This document shows positions 45,549 through 54,137 of a stretch of 64,000 nucleotides of DNA, in pieces. The stretch is from Streptomyces europaeiscabiei (lineage in GTDB: Bacteria; Actinomycetota; Actinomycetes; Streptomycetales; Streptomycetaceae): positions 28,761-92,760 of the forward strand of contig NZ_CP107843.1 of the NCBI RefSeq assembly GCF_036346855.1, written 5' to 3'. Below the pieces are notes generated by a model. That model was given only the letters and a program-made list of their open reading frames with translations. It did not search any database and was not told the DNA's origin. Made by a program: the position numbers and the translations under genes. Each line of letters starts with the position of its first letter. Positions within the stretch are counted from its first letter, which is position 1.

Positions 45549-47894
45549 TTACGCGGCTGCGTCGTTGCCGTCGACCTGGCGGCCGAGGCCGACACGGACG
45601 AGTTTCCCCTCTTTCAGGCGGTGGATTTTGCCTGCCGTCTCCAGCTTGGTCAGGGCGTTGGCGAAGGTGCTCTCGCTGAGGCCGGTGGCAGCCAGGAGCG
45701 CGGGCCGCTCCATGTAGGCGATGTCGAAGTCCGTGGGGTCGATGTCGTCGGCGCCGTTGAGGTAGTCGAGGTGGAGCGGGTCGGCTTCGCGGCGGAGGGC
45801 GGTCAGGACCTTCTCCTCGGCGGTGGCTTCCCTCTTCGGCAGGTCGACGCCGGTGGACAGGATCGAGACGGCGCCGGAGTCGCCCTCGTCGTCGCTGCCG
45901 TCGCCCTTCTCCTCGAAGCCGGGCAGGGGGGTGTTGGCCAGTTCCTCCATGACGTCCTGGTCGCCCCACCAAGGGACGTCTTCGGGCGCTGCGATCAGGT
46001 CGGGCCGGATGTGGGGGGTGGCGTCCTCGAGGGTGTCGATGCGCATCATTCCGGCGCGCCCGCCCGGTGCGGCGAGGTAGCCGAGGCCGAACGTACGGCG
46101 GGGGTCGTCCTCGGGCATGTCGGGGTCGTAGATCAGGGAATCGTCTTCGGTCGGCCATACGGCGGGGATCTGGGAGGGGTCGATGCCTTCGAATCCCTTC
46201 GGGAGATCGCCGAGGTTGACCTGGTCGGAGTCCGTGCGCAGGATCAGCCAGGCGCCGCCAGCCAGGAGGTTGGCGCGGATGGCCTGTTCGCCGCCCATCT
46301 GGTCCAGGTTGACGGTCTGGCTGATGATGACCCAGGGCATTCCCATGGACCGCCCGAGGGACGCGCCGGCCTTGACGATGTGGATGGATTCCTTGCGGTT
46401 GGCCACTCCGGGGCCGAGCATCTGGGGGGCCTCGTCCAGGACGGTGGGGACCCACGGGCGCGCCTTGGAGGGCTGGAAGTTCTTCAGCTCGTACTTGGCG
46501 GCCTCAGCCACTCGGTGCTGGAGGACGTGGTACGACAGGCGCATGGCGCCGAGGGCGCCGTAACGGGTGAGGCCGGAGTAGGCGGCCATCTTCGGGATCG
46601 CCGGGTTGGATGCGCCCTTGGGGTCGGCGTACAGGATGGCTGCGCCGTTGGCGTGGTAGCCGAGGCAGACGACTTGGGCGGCGCCGCCCTTGCCGCTGCC
46701 GGTGGTGCCGGCGATGACGAGGTGGAGCGCGCCGATCTTGGGGTCGGCCATCTGGAAGCGCGCCGGGTGCCCGGAGATGATTTTGCCGATGGGGAACCAG
46801 CCGCCGGCGGAGGCCTTCAGGGAGTCCAGGCCCCGGAAGTCGTGGCCGGCCTCGAGGGGGTTGGTGTCCATCACCCGGATGATGGCCTTGCGTACGTTGT
46901 TGGGGTTCGGCTCGTAGGAGATCAGCAGGGGGGACTTCCGCAGATCGCCGGCGAGGTCGCTGAGGTCGGGGGCTTTCAGGGCGCCCTTCATGTCGTCGTC
47001 CGCGACGACCCAGGCGGCCTTTCCTCCGGTGTTCGGGTCGTCGGTGACGTCCTCCAGGTGGGTCTTGGGCATGGTGCCGCCGGAGCAGGACACGCGCTTC
47101 TTCCATGCTCCTTCGAGGGTGGAGGGGTCTAGATCCGCTGGTGCGGAGTACGACACGGTGATCAGGGCCTCGCCCGCGTGGTCGCCGTGCTGGATGTCGA
47201 TCCACCCGGCGTTGACCTGGTAGACGCTGGAGACGGCGGCCTTGGAGACGTTCACGGAGGCGCCCGCGGGGGCGATGATCCGGCCGGTCCACCGGTCGGT
47301 GTAGATGGAGACGTCGGTGAGGACCTGGTTGCGGTGCTGGCCCTTGTCGGGGTCGGAGATGTGCTGCCCCCAGGCGGCCATGATCTGGTCGGCCAGGGTG
47401 ACCGGGGCGGACGGGCCGACGTTCGTCACCAGCGCGGCGGCGGGCGCCGCCTGCACCGCGCGGCGGCCGAAGACACGGCGCAGCTTCAGCGCGGTCAGGC
47501 CGACTGCGGTCCACCAGCCCAGAGACAGGATCCCCGGCACGGAGACGGGGCTGACGAGGCCGACCATCAGGAGGTCGGTGGCTTCGGGGCCGCCGAGGAT
47601 GCCCAGGCCGAGAGCCATGCCGGTGGTGATGGTGGAGATCCCCATGGTGTCGCGGTGCATGCGGGCGATGTCGATCCCGGGCAGCGCGCTGGCCCACTGG
47701 CCGAGCCGGTTCATGTAGTTGGCGCCGGCGAAGGTGGCGCCCGCCATGAAGGCGACCCCGGCCGCGGCGGCGGCCTCCGGGTCGAGCATCGGTGCCAGGA
47801 TCCCGGCGCCGATGGGAACGAGGACCTGCCCCATGGCCGCGAACCGCTCGGCGGGCTCGGCGATGGGGACGACCTGGGTGGGCGTGGTGGGCAT
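45549..47894 (-). CDS. traB: TraB/FtsK-type DNA translocase for conjugative transfer (781 aa)
   Basis: ATG at 47892-47894 after AAGGAG. Two to three membrane segments lie in residues 25-135 (VLVPIGAGILAPML; AAAGVAFMAGATFAGANYM; WWTAVGLTALKL). The motor has Walker A GTTGSGKGG (396-404), LYADPKGASNPA, and Walker B PTVLDEAP (483-490), then VIISQTVNLDQMGG. The C-terminus is a winged-helix gamma-like domain (RPALLAATGLSESTFANALT, KLETAGKIHRLKEGK), which in TraB reads 8-bp clt repeats. Streptomyces TraB moves double-stranded plasmid DNA between mycelia. Its presence beside phage packaging genes means the element could spread in two ways. Confidence 0.87.
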   Translation of the reverse strand: MPTTPTQVVPIAEPAERFAAMGQVLVPIGAGILAPMLDPEAAAAAGVAFMAGATFAGANYMNRLGQWASALPGIDIARMHRDTMGISTITTGMALGLGILGGPEATDLLMVGLVSPVSVPGILSLGWWTAVGLTALKLRRVFGRRAVQAAPAAALVTNVGPSAPVTLADQIMAAWGQHISDPDKGQHRNQVLTDVSIYTDRWTGRIIAPAGASVNVSKAAVSSVYQVNAGWIDIQHGDHAGEALITVSYSAPADLDPSTLEGAWKKRVSCSGGTMPKTHLEDVTDDPNTGGKAAWVVADDDMKGALKAPDLSDLAGDLRKSPLLISYEPNPNNVRKAIIRVMDTNPLEAGHDFRGLDSLKASAGGWFPIGKIISGHPARFQMADPKIGALHLVIAGTTGSGKGGAAQVVCLGYHANGAAILYADPKGASNPAIPKMAAYSGLTRYGALGAMRLSYHVLQHRVAEAAKYELKNFQPSKARPWVPTVLDEAPQMLGPGVANRKESIHIVKAGASLGRSMGMPWVIISQTVNLDQMGGEQAIRANLLAGGAWLILRTDSDQVNLGDLPKGFEGIDPSQIPAVWPTEDDSLIYDPDMPEDDPRRTFGLGYLAAPGGRAGMMRIDTLEDATPHIRPDLIAAPEDVPWWGDQDVMEELANTPLPGFEEKGDGSDDEGDSGAVSILSTGVDLPKREATAEEKVLTALRREADPLHLDYLNGADDIDPTDFDIAYMERPALLAATGLSESTFANALTKLETAGKIHRLKEGKLVRVGLGRQVDGNDAAA

Positions 47895-47931
47895 CGGGGG
47901 TCTGCTCCTTAGGGATCGTGGTCCTGTGGGG

Positions 47932-47963
47932 GCTGGGCCCAGGAGGGGCTTCCTGGGCCCAGC
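47932..47963 (-). other. 13-bp perfect hairpin between transfer genes
   Basis: GCTGGGCCCAGGA (47932-47944) and TCCTGGGCCCAGC (47951-47963) are perfect inverted arms with a 6-nt loop, in the 82-bp gap between the 126-aa gene and traB. There is no T-run. It could be an internal terminator or processing site that lowers traB expression relative to upstream genes. Confidence 0.7.
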
Positions 47964-47976
47964 GCGGGGTGGTGGG

Positions 47977-48357
47977 TTACTCCTGCTCGAACCAGTCGCG
48001 GGAGACCTTCTCCAGGTCGGTGACGTTCGAGCGGTCGAAGGCCTCCTGGAAGGCTCCGTGGGTGGTGCGGGCCTGGTCGCCGGCCGCCTTCGCGGCCCTG
48101 GCGGTGTCGACGCCGATCGCGGCGTACTGGATCGCGGCGTTCGACACTCCCCGGATGATCTTTGAGAGTTCCTGGCACTCCGCGATGGAGTCACGGTCGA
48201 CGGACTTCGCGCCGAGCGCGTCCGCGTCGGAGGCGGTGTCGTCCGCGTGGTCCTTGATGGTGTCGGCGGCCTTCTTCACGCTCTCTGCGTTGCGGGCCAG
48301 GGACTTCTCCTTGGTCTGCACGGCGCGGACCAGGGTCTTGAACGTCAGCTCTGCCAT
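47977..48357 (-). CDS. Small helical protein of the transfer operon (126 aa)
   Basis: MAELTFKTLVRAVQTKEKSL, NAESVKKAADTIKDHADDTA and NAAIQYAAIGVDTARAAKAA form a long helical hairpin like that of WXG100/ESX or effector-like spread proteins, ending in DLEKVSRDWFEQE. No membrane segment. Located directly upstream of traB, so likely a transfer accessory protein. Similarity to ESX-type proteins is only an impression. Confidence 0.62.
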   Translation of the reverse strand: MAELTFKTLVRAVQTKEKSLARNAESVKKAADTIKDHADDTASDADALGAKSVDRDSIAECQELSKIIRGVSNAAIQYAAIGVDTARAAKAAGDQARTTHGAFQEAFDRSNVTDLEKVSRDWFEQE

Positions 48358-48387
48358 GAGCGGGTCCTCCTCGTCGGGTCAGGGGGG

Positions 48388-50226
48388 TCAGGCGGCGGGG
48401 GTGTAGGAGCCCTTGTCGGTGTAGAAGCGCCCCTCGGCGGGCTTCGTCTCGTCGCTGTCCACGACGGCCTTGTACAGCGGGGCGTACCGGGTCTGGATGT
48501 TGGTGAGGACGACCTTGCACATCTCCGCCGCCCGCTGCGCCGTCTTGGCCAGCTCTCCGGCCTCTGCGGCTTGGTTCTTCGCGGACTCCGCGAGCTTGTT
48601 CAGCGTGGTGATGAGCTTCGCGCCGCCCTCGACGCCCTTGGCCTGCTCCGCCAGCTTCTGGCAGTCCTTGGCCTCTTCCTCGGCCTGCTTCTCCAGCGCC
48701 TTGCACGCCTCGGCGATCTTCTGGAGGACGGTTTCCTTCGTCTCCAGCTTCCGCTCGTACTGCTTGAAGTTCCGCAGTTCCCGGCGGGAGACCGAGCCGC
48801 GGGCGCTGTCGCTGCCCAGGGTCAGGGTGTTGGCGTCGATCTCTTTCACCAGCAGCGGCTTGACGTCCGTTGACACTCCGTCGTCTCCCTCGTCCGTGAC
48901 AATGACGACGGCCGGCGTACTGCCGGTCTTCGTCTTCTGGTCGGTGTGCGCCTTGTCCAGGCGGTCGTGCTCGCGAGCGTTCTTGGTCTTCTCGTCGGCC
49001 CAGCCGTCGCGGGTGCCGTCGACGTAGGCCTTGACGTGGTCGGCGACGCGGCGGGCGGCCGAGCCGTCACCATGTCCGGTCTCGCGGGACTTCTGCAGCG
49101 GCGTCTTCTCGGCCCCGGCCGGCTGCTGCCCGCCGCCCTTGCCGCTGCCGGTGTTCTGGCCGCCGGGCTTACCGGCCGCCGGGCCGGTTGATCCGCCGCT
49201 GCCGTCCTTGGCGACGCCCTTGCCGACGTCCGTGGTGCTGCTGGGCTTCGGGTCCTTCGTCGGGTCGGGCTTTCCGCCCGTCCCCTTCGCGTCCGTGCCC
49301 GTACCGGCCTTGCCGGAGGCGCCGTCCTTGCCACTCTTCCCGGCCGAGCCCGGCTTCCCCGCCCCGCCACTCGCGCCAGAACCGGTGCCACCGCCGGAGG
49401 AAGCGCCGGAGCCCTTCCCCGCGCGGGTGCTCGGGTCGCCCTTGCTGGTCTTCTGGCCTGCCGAGGAGTCGGTTCCCTTGCCGGTCCCCCCGCTGGAGGC
49501 CTTCGGCCCGGCGGGACTCTTGCCCGAGCCGCTGCCCGAGGTGCCGGTGCCGTTCGGCTTCCGGCCGCCGGAGCTGGTCCCGTTGCTGCCCTGCCCGCCA
49601 CCGGATCCCCGGCCGCCGCTGGAGCCGCCGGATCCCGCGCGGCCGGCACCGTTCGATCCGGTCCCGTTGGACGTGGAGTTCGAGGGCGTCTTTCCGTTCG
49701 TCGGGCCCTTTCCAGCGGAACCACCACCGGACTTTCCGGTGCCTTTGTTCGTTCCGGCCCCGGATCCGCCGGAGTTCCGTACGGGCAGGCCACCGGATTT
49801 CGTCACGGTGGTCGTACGGCTTTCCTTGACCTGATGCGCCTGAGCTTTCGCTTTCCGCAGGTCCAGGCGCTTATTGGCGGTGCCGCCGCCTTTCGCCCAG
49901 CGGGTGGCAGCCGCCAGCAGCATTTCCTTCCAGACGCTTTTCTTGTGGCGGGCACCGGCGGGGTCGTTGCCCTTGGCGGCCTCCTCGGCGGTGCCCCGGA
50001 AGGACGCGCTCGAGACTCCGGGCGCGGAGCGGTCCAGGACACCGTCCGGGTCGGCCGCCGGGGCGCCGCCGGTGGTCGGGTTGAGGTCGAAGGTGGTGGG
50101 GCGGGCGGGCTCGACGGCGGCGACCATCGACGCCAGGAAGCCCCGTCCGGGCTGCTCGCCGGTGGCGGCTCGGCCGGGCGGGTCGGGCGGTCCGGGGACC
50201 GCTGCGGGGACCGTGTCGGTCGCCAT
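48388..50226 (-). CDS. Large Gly/Ser/Lys-rich low-complexity transfer protein (612 aa)
   Basis: The first 140 residues are ordinary (FLASMVAAVEPARPTTFDLN ... WKEMLLAAATRWAKGGGTAN). Residues 150-385 are almost entirely Gly, Ser, Thr, Lys and Pro (GSGGSSGGRGSGGGQGSNGT and similar). The C-terminal 220 residues are charged and coiled (RKLETKETVLQKIAEACKAL, EKQAEEEAKDCQKLAEQAKG). No signal peptide or membrane helix is seen, so it is probably cytoplasmic or peripheral. A flexible linker joining two folded ends suits a bridging role in the transfer complex. Function unproven. Confidence 0.72.
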   Translation of the reverse strand: MATDTVPAAVPGPPDPPGRAATGEQPGRGFLASMVAAVEPARPTTFDLNPTTGGAPAADPDGVLDRSAPGVSSASFRGTAEEAAKGNDPAGARHKKSVWKEMLLAAATRWAKGGGTANKRLDLRKAKAQAHQVKESRTTTVTKSGGLPVRNSGGSGAGTNKGTGKSGGGSAGKGPTNGKTPSNSTSNGTGSNGAGRAGSGGSSGGRGSGGGQGSNGTSSGGRKPNGTGTSGSGSGKSPAGPKASSGGTGKGTDSSAGQKTSKGDPSTRAGKGSGASSGGGTGSGASGGAGKPGSAGKSGKDGASGKAGTGTDAKGTGGKPDPTKDPKPSSTTDVGKGVAKDGSGGSTGPAAGKPGGQNTGSGKGGGQQPAGAEKTPLQKSRETGHGDGSAARRVADHVKAYVDGTRDGWADEKTKNAREHDRLDKAHTDQKTKTGSTPAVVIVTDEGDDGVSTDVKPLLVKEIDANTLTLGSDSARGSVSRRELRNFKQYERKLETKETVLQKIAEACKALEKQAEEEAKDCQKLAEQAKGVEGGAKLITTLNKLAESAKNQAAEAGELAKTAQRAAEMCKVVLTNIQTRYAPLYKAVVDSDETKPAEGRFYTDKGSYTPAA

Positions 50227-50254
50227 GCATCCTCACTCTCTGCGATTGCCTGCG

Positions 50255-50362
50255 TTCCTTCCTCCTTCCTCTCCTGGCCCTGAACCCCAGGTCGGGCGGC
50301 CCCATGGGGGTGCTGCGGGGCCGTTCCGGGGTTCTGCGCGGTGGAGAGGAAGGAGGAAGGAA
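50255..50362. repeat. Nested inverted repeats (20 + 7 + 7 bp) inside the transfer operon
   Basis: A perfect 20-bp polypyrimidine/polypurine inverted repeat has arms at 50255-50274 and 50343-50362. Inside it lie GAACCCC/GGGGTTC (50282-50288 with 50328-50334) and CGGCCCC/GGGGCCG (50297-50303 with 50317-50323), all correctly nested around a 13-nt loop. The whole 108-nt element can form one long branched-free stem and fills most of the 145-bp gap between two transfer genes. One RNA strand of the outer stem (GGAAGGAGGAAGGAA) is full of Shine-Dalgarno-like sequence. Confidence 0.85.
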
Positions 50363-50371
50363 CTTGATCGG

Positions 50372-50968
50372 TTACGCTGCGTTGGCCTTCTTGCCGCGGT
50401 TCGCGGCGATCCCGACGAGCAGCGCGCCCCCGACACCGATGCCGAGCAGCATGGTCGGGGAGATCCCGCCGCCCCCGTCAGAGGCTTCGGAGGCGGACGC
50501 CGCGGTCTGGATGTCGGAGCCTGTCGTGGTGCTGGTGGCGTACTGGCTCTGGCAGTCGGCCACCACGCTGCTGTAAGTGACGCCGAGTTGCTTGCCGACC
50601 AGGCCCTTGTCGGTGTCGACGCAGGCCTCGATGAGCTTCTGGTTCTCGGCGTCCTCGGTGGCCCGTGTCTTCGCGTTCCGGGTTGCCGCCTTGTTCAACT
50701 CCTTGAGCTTCTCCACCTCCAATTGCTGCTGCTGGAGGGTGAGTTCCTGGGCCCTGATCTGGTTGCTGTCGGCTTCGGCGGAATAGTCCTGCCAGGCGAG
50801 CATGCTGCCGCCCGCAATGACGGTGACGCCGATAGCGAGCGCGACCTTTCCGCGCTTGGTCAGGCCCGGCTTCACGGCCTGAACCGGCTGGTTAGCGGGA
50901 GGACCGTAAGGGCCCCAGTTCTGCGTGTTGATGATGTCGTCGAATTCGCTGTTGTCGGGGGTATTCAT
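50372..50968 (-). CDS. Membrane protein of the transfer operon (198 aa)
   Basis: The N-terminal 35 residues are polar; then RGKVALAIGVTVIAGGSMLA is a membrane helix. A long coiled coil follows (QIRAQELTLQQQQLEVEKLK, ELNKAATRNAKTRATEDAEN), a small domain with CVDTDKGLVGKQLGVTYSSV and DCQ, then SPTMLLGIGVGGALLVGIAA as a second membrane helix and a basic end. Two anchors joined by an external coiled coil suit a pore or spread (Spd) component. It follows GAATGAAAT-type weak ribosome sequence. Confidence 0.7.
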   Translation of the reverse strand: MNTPDNSEFDDIINTQNWGPYGPPANQPVQAVKPGLTKRGKVALAIGVTVIAGGSMLAWQDYSAEADSNQIRAQELTLQQQQLEVEKLKELNKAATRNAKTRATEDAENQKLIEACVDTDKGLVGKQLGVTYSSVVADCQSQYATSTTTGSDIQTAASASEASDGGGGISPTMLLGIGVGGALLVGIAANRGKKANAA

Positions 50969-50969
50969 T

Positions 50970-51476
50970 TCATTCTCCGTTTGCGCGGGCCCGGTAGGAG
51001 GCGCTGGTCAGCAGGGCTGTGACGTGCGGGAAGGTGCGTTCGGGGAGGTCGTTCCAGGCGTGGAACGGCATGCGGATGCCGTCCTCGGCGAGGACGGCCT
51101 GCATGTAGTGCTCCGCGCGGCCGCGGGCTTCGGGGGTGACGTGCCCGGACTTCTCCAGCAGGGACTGGCAGCCGCGGATGCACATCCGGCCGGTCGGGGA
51201 CACGTCCAGGGACTTGCACCAGCCGTACCGGCCGAGGGCCTCGCGGACCTGGAGGAGGTGCACGGACGGCGGTTGGGGGTCGGGGTCCTGCCACAGGCCG
51301 AGGCCGGCCATGACCTCGCGGAGGTGCTTGGGCAGGAGCCGCTGTCCCCAGGTGGGCGGGTCGAGCAGGTTCGGCGGCGCGGTGACGGGCTGTACGGGGG
51401 TGGGTGGGGGGACGTGCAGCGGGACCGCAGGCCGGGGGGCGGCCTGCGGTTGCTGCTGGGGGCGCGTCGGGTTCAC
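50970..51476 (-). CDS. DUF6197-type protein (168 aa)
   Basis: After a Pro/Gln-rich N-terminus, VREALGRYGWCKSLDVSPTG with RMCIRGCQSLLEKSGHVTPE, and then MPFHAWNDLPERTFPHVTAL, match the DUF6197 pattern (W-C/GA-x-GH ... F/WND-x-RT-x-V). This family is common on actinobacterial plasmids and prophages; function unknown. GTG start, stop one base before the next gene. Confidence 0.72.
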   Translation of the reverse strand: MNPTRPQQQPQAAPRPAVPLHVPPPTPVQPVTAPPNLLDPPTWGQRLLPKHLREVMAGLGLWQDPDPQPPSVHLLQVREALGRYGWCKSLDVSPTGRMCIRGCQSLLEKSGHVTPEARGRAEHYMQAVLAEDGIRMPFHAWNDLPERTFPHVTALLTSASYRARANGE

Positions 51477-51485
51477 TTCGGATCC

Positions 51486-53009
51486 TCAGGCGGTCTGGGC
51501 TTCGGACTGGGCGTCGGACCACAGCTGCTGGGCGGTGGAGAGCCGGTCGTAGGCGGTGGTCTGCTTCAGGTCGAAGTCGCGCATGACGTCCTCGAGGGAC
51601 ACGCACTTCGGGTCTCCGGCTTCGACCATGCGGGCGAGGAGGTCTTCGATTTCGGACTGCCGCTTGCCGCGCTGGGGGGCGATGCTGCGCGGGGTCGGAC
51701 CTGAACCTGAAGCGGTTCGGGTCTTGGCCGGGTCACCCGAACCTGAAGTGGCCGAAGTCGCGGCGGCTTCGGATGCGATCCGCTGCGCGCGCTGCCGGGC
51801 CTGCTCCTGACGCCGGACTTCGGCCTCGGCGGCCGCCCTCTCCCGTTCGTGACGTGCCGCTTCGGCCTGAAGCCGGGCCTGCTCGGCGGCCTTGGTCTGG
51901 AGGTTCAGTTCGGCTTCGGCTTCGGCGTTGCGCTGGTCCAACTGGATCTGGGCGAGCTTCGCTTCGGTTTCGGCTCGCAGGACACGGGCGGCTTCGGTTT
52001 CGGCTCGGCGCTTCGCTTCGACTTCGAGTCGGGCGGTTTCGGCTGCCGCTTCGGTTCGGTACTTCGCTTCGGCTTCCGCCGCTTCGGCTTCGGATCGGGC
52101 GCGCGCTTCGGCTGCTTCGGCTTCGGCGATTTCGGCTCGGCGCTTCGCTTCGGTTTCGGCCCTTCGGAGTTGGGCCTGGTGCTTCGCTTCGGCTTCGGCT
52201 TCGGACTTCGCGCGGGCTTCGGCTTCACGGCTGGCTTCGGCTTCAGCCTGCTTCCGCTCCTCCTCCTTCGGAAGCTCGATCGCCGTCTGGATGCTCATGC
52301 CGTCCTTGGCGAGACGCAGGACGAGGAGCTGCTCGGCATTCGCCTTCCGGCGCCATCCGCGGCCGTGCTCCTTGCGGAGCTTGCCGCAGTAGATCCGGCG
52401 CTCCCGCTCGAGCTCGAGGACGGTGTCCCAGGCGCGGATGGCCCACAGGCGCTGGCGGCGCCAGAGGATGAACGTGCCAATGGGGTTGAGGAGCCAGCGG
52501 GAGGCGTTGGGCCCTTCGATGTGCTTGTCGGCGGTGATCTCGGCGATGCGGCCGACGGCGTGACGGGCGGCCTCGACGGCGATGACGAAGAGGACGGGGA
52601 TGACGCCGTGCATGGCGGTGCCGACGGGGTCGGGCATGGAGACGACGGCGTTGAAGGCAATGGTCGCCGCGGTGAGGGTCCAGGCGGTGTAGCGCAGGAG
52701 GGGGTAGGGGATGCGGCGCCAGGTGAGGAGGAGGTCAAGGGCGAGGAAGGCGAGGATGCCGGCGTCGACGGCGATGGGGAACGCGGCGGCGAACTTTCCG
52801 AAGCCCTTGGCGGCGGCGAGTTCGGTGACGGCCGCGTAGGAGCCGATGAAGCCGAGGGTGGCGATGACGAGGACGGCGCTGACGACGATGCCGGTGAGGA
52901 TCTTCTGGGTCTTGGTCAGGGGCTGGGGGGCGCTCCCCGGCGCGGTGGGCGCGAGGGTGCCCTCCTGGGGGCGGGTCGGCTCGGTGCCGTCGGCCGGGGT
53001 GGGGGTCAT
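51486..53009 (-). CDS. SpdB2-like/DUF2637 membrane protein with Glu/Ala coiled coil (507 aa)
   Basis: Residues 35-150 are four membrane segments in DUF2637 style (KILTGIVVSAVLVIATLGFI; FPIAVDAGILAFLALDLLLT; YTAWTLTAATIAFNAVVSMP; GVIPVLFVIAVEAARHAV). Then LWAIRAWDTVLELERERRIY leads into a coiled coil (250-430) of EAEAxA repeats. The C-terminus has a helix-turn-helix-like part (LEDVMRDFDLKQTTAYDRLS). SpdB2-type proteins promote intramycelial plasmid spreading with TraB. The coil is coded with a high share of GAA codons, unlike its neighbours, producing 26 GCTTC motifs within 360 bp on the plus strand. ATG at 53007-53009. Confidence 0.82.
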   Translation of the reverse strand: MTPTPADGTEPTRPQEGTLAPTAPGSAPQPLTKTQKILTGIVVSAVLVIATLGFIGSYAAVTELAAAKGFGKFAAAFPIAVDAGILAFLALDLLLTWRRIPYPLLRYTAWTLTAATIAFNAVVSMPDPVGTAMHGVIPVLFVIAVEAARHAVGRIAEITADKHIEGPNASRWLLNPIGTFILWRRQRLWAIRAWDTVLELERERRIYCGKLRKEHGRGWRRKANAEQLLVLRLAKDGMSIQTAIELPKEEERKQAEAEASREAEARAKSEAEAEAKHQAQLRRAETEAKRRAEIAEAEAAEARARSEAEAAEAEAKYRTEAAAETARLEVEAKRRAETEAARVLRAETEAKLAQIQLDQRNAEAEAELNLQTKAAEQARLQAEAARHERERAAAEAEVRRQEQARQRAQRIASEAAATSATSGSGDPAKTRTASGSGPTPRSIAPQRGKRQSEIEDLLARMVEAGDPKCVSLEDVMRDFDLKQTTAYDRLSTAQQLWSDAQSEAQTA

Positions 53010-53056
53010 CGGGGTTCGGTGTCCTCTCTGGCTGGTCGGTCGGTGGACGGGAGGGC

Positions 53057-53389
53057 TCAGACGGCGGTGGGGGGCTTGGGCATGGCCCGGCAGGAGTCGG
53101 CGTGCTCGTTGGCCTCGGTCCGGGCCTCGGACTGAGTGCGGTAGTTCGGGTCCTTGTAGGTGTCGCCCTCGCGGCCGTACGCACCACAGCCGTCGCACTC
53201 CCACTGGAAGCCGTTGATCTCGTACCGCTTGGCTGCGGCGAACGGAGGTCCGCCGGCCCAGCGGGTGATGAACCGTGTGGGGTACATGCGAACGACGGCG
53301 CCGCCCAGGGTCAGGAACCGGGCGATGGTGTTGTCGGGCTCGGCCGGGCTGTCGTCGGTCTGCTCGGTGACCGTGCTGGTGTCGGTCAT
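53057..53389 (-). CDS. Small zinc-finger protein of the transfer operon (110 aa)
   Basis: ATG at 53387-53389 after AAAGGAC; a further ATG at 53423-53425 would add 12 residues. RFITRWAGGPPFAAAKRYEI leads to WECDGCGAYGREG and a final EHADSC, giving a CxxC...HxxxC zinc site. Proteins of this layout are standard in Streptomyces conjugative elements next to spd genes. Role unknown. Confidence 0.7.
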   Translation of the reverse strand: MTDTSTVTEQTDDSPAEPDNTIARFLTLGGAVVRMYPTRFITRWAGGPPFAAAKRYEINGFQWECDGCGAYGREGDTYKDPNYRTQSEARTEANEHADSCRAMPKPPTAV

Positions 53390-53445
53390 GGGGGTGTCCT
53401 TTCGGCGGGTGAGGAAGGCGAGCATCGGCGGAGGTTCCTTCCTGG

Positions 53446-53646
53446 TCAGGCGGCGATGCCGAGGGTGTAGGCGTTGTCGGCGGCGACGGAGTCGGTGATG
53501 TGGTCGACGACGGCCTTGACCTGGTCGACGGGGAGGTGCCCGACGATGGCGAGGACGTCGTCGCGGATCTCGCGGTCGCTCTTGCCGAGGGCGTCGCCGA
53601 GCTTCACGGCGCACTGGGCCTTGTTGGCGATCTCGGGGATGGACAT
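53446..53646 (-). CDS. Small helical protein (66 aa)
   Basis: ATG after GGAAGGAACC. The chain MSIPEIANKAQCAVKLGDAL, DREIRDDVLAIVGHLPVDQV forms three helices. Operon member with clear ribosome site. Function unknown. Confidence 0.62.
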   Translation of the reverse strand: MSIPEIANKAQCAVKLGDALGKSDREIRDDVLAIVGHLPVDQVKAVVDHITDSVAADNAYTLGIAA

Positions 53647-53664
53647 GTGGTTCCTTCCGGAGCT

Positions 53665-53826
53665 TCAGGCGGCGGGCTGGTAGTCGTTGGTGGCGGATGC
53701 GGGGGGCGTGGGGGTGGGCTTCTGGGGGGCGGTCCAGGCGAAGTAGGCCTCGTACTCGCCGTCCTCCCACTTGGCCGGGTCGCCGTGGTTCTGGCGGAAC
53801 TTCAGGCCGGTCATCGGGCGCTTCAC
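53665..53826 (-). CDS. Very small protein (53 aa) coupled to the membrane protein
   Basis: GTG at 53824-53826 overlaps the stop of the upstream gene (GTGA). The translation starts VKRPMTGLKFRQNHGDPAKW and continues EDGEYEAYFAWTAPQKP before a Thr/Pro/Ala tail. Codon use is strongly G/C at third positions and the overlap is the operon's usual form, so it is probably real despite its size. Confidence 0.62.
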   Translation of the reverse strand: MKRPMTGLKFRQNHGDPAKWEDGEYEAYFAWTAPQKPTPTPPASATNDYQPAA

Positions 53827-54137
53827 TGGGCACCGCCGTGCCTGCTGTGATCGGTGGCCAGGGCGCGCAGCGCGGCGAGTTCGGCCTTGCTGGTGCCGCG
53901 GGCGCGGATGCTGGCGGTGCAGCCCTTGGTGGGGCAGGCGTAGAAGGTGGTCCGCAGGCCCTGGGTCAGGCTGTAGGCGAAGTACTGGCCGACCGTCAGG
54001 ATGAACAGGACGACGGTGACGATCACGCCCATGTCGACGTCGTGGGCGGCGAGTCGCGCGCTGATCGCGGCGGCCACGATGCCGCTGGCGACCAGCACGC
54101 TGGCCTCGATGGTGGTGGCCTTGCGGTTCCTGGTCAC
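53823..54137 (-). CDS. Two-helix membrane protein (104 aa)
   Basis: GTG start with AAAGGACCACC. Segments EASVLVASGIVAAAISARLA and VIVTVVLFILTVGQYFAYSL cross the membrane; the C-terminal tail has CPTKGC and a final HSRH, a possible metal site. Spd-type small membrane proteins of Streptomyces plasmids have this form. Probably a spread accessory. Confidence 0.7.
   Translation of the reverse strand: MTRNRKATTIEASVLVASGIVAAAISARLAAHDVDMGVIVTVVLFILTVGQYFAYSLTQGLRTTFYACPTKGCTASIRARGTSKAELAALRALATDHSRHGGAQ

Noticed and set aside
51901..52260. GCTTC array as a CRISPR or minisatellite
   Set aside because: No constant spacers or fixed period, and the region is a continuous coding sequence with a sensible coiled coil.
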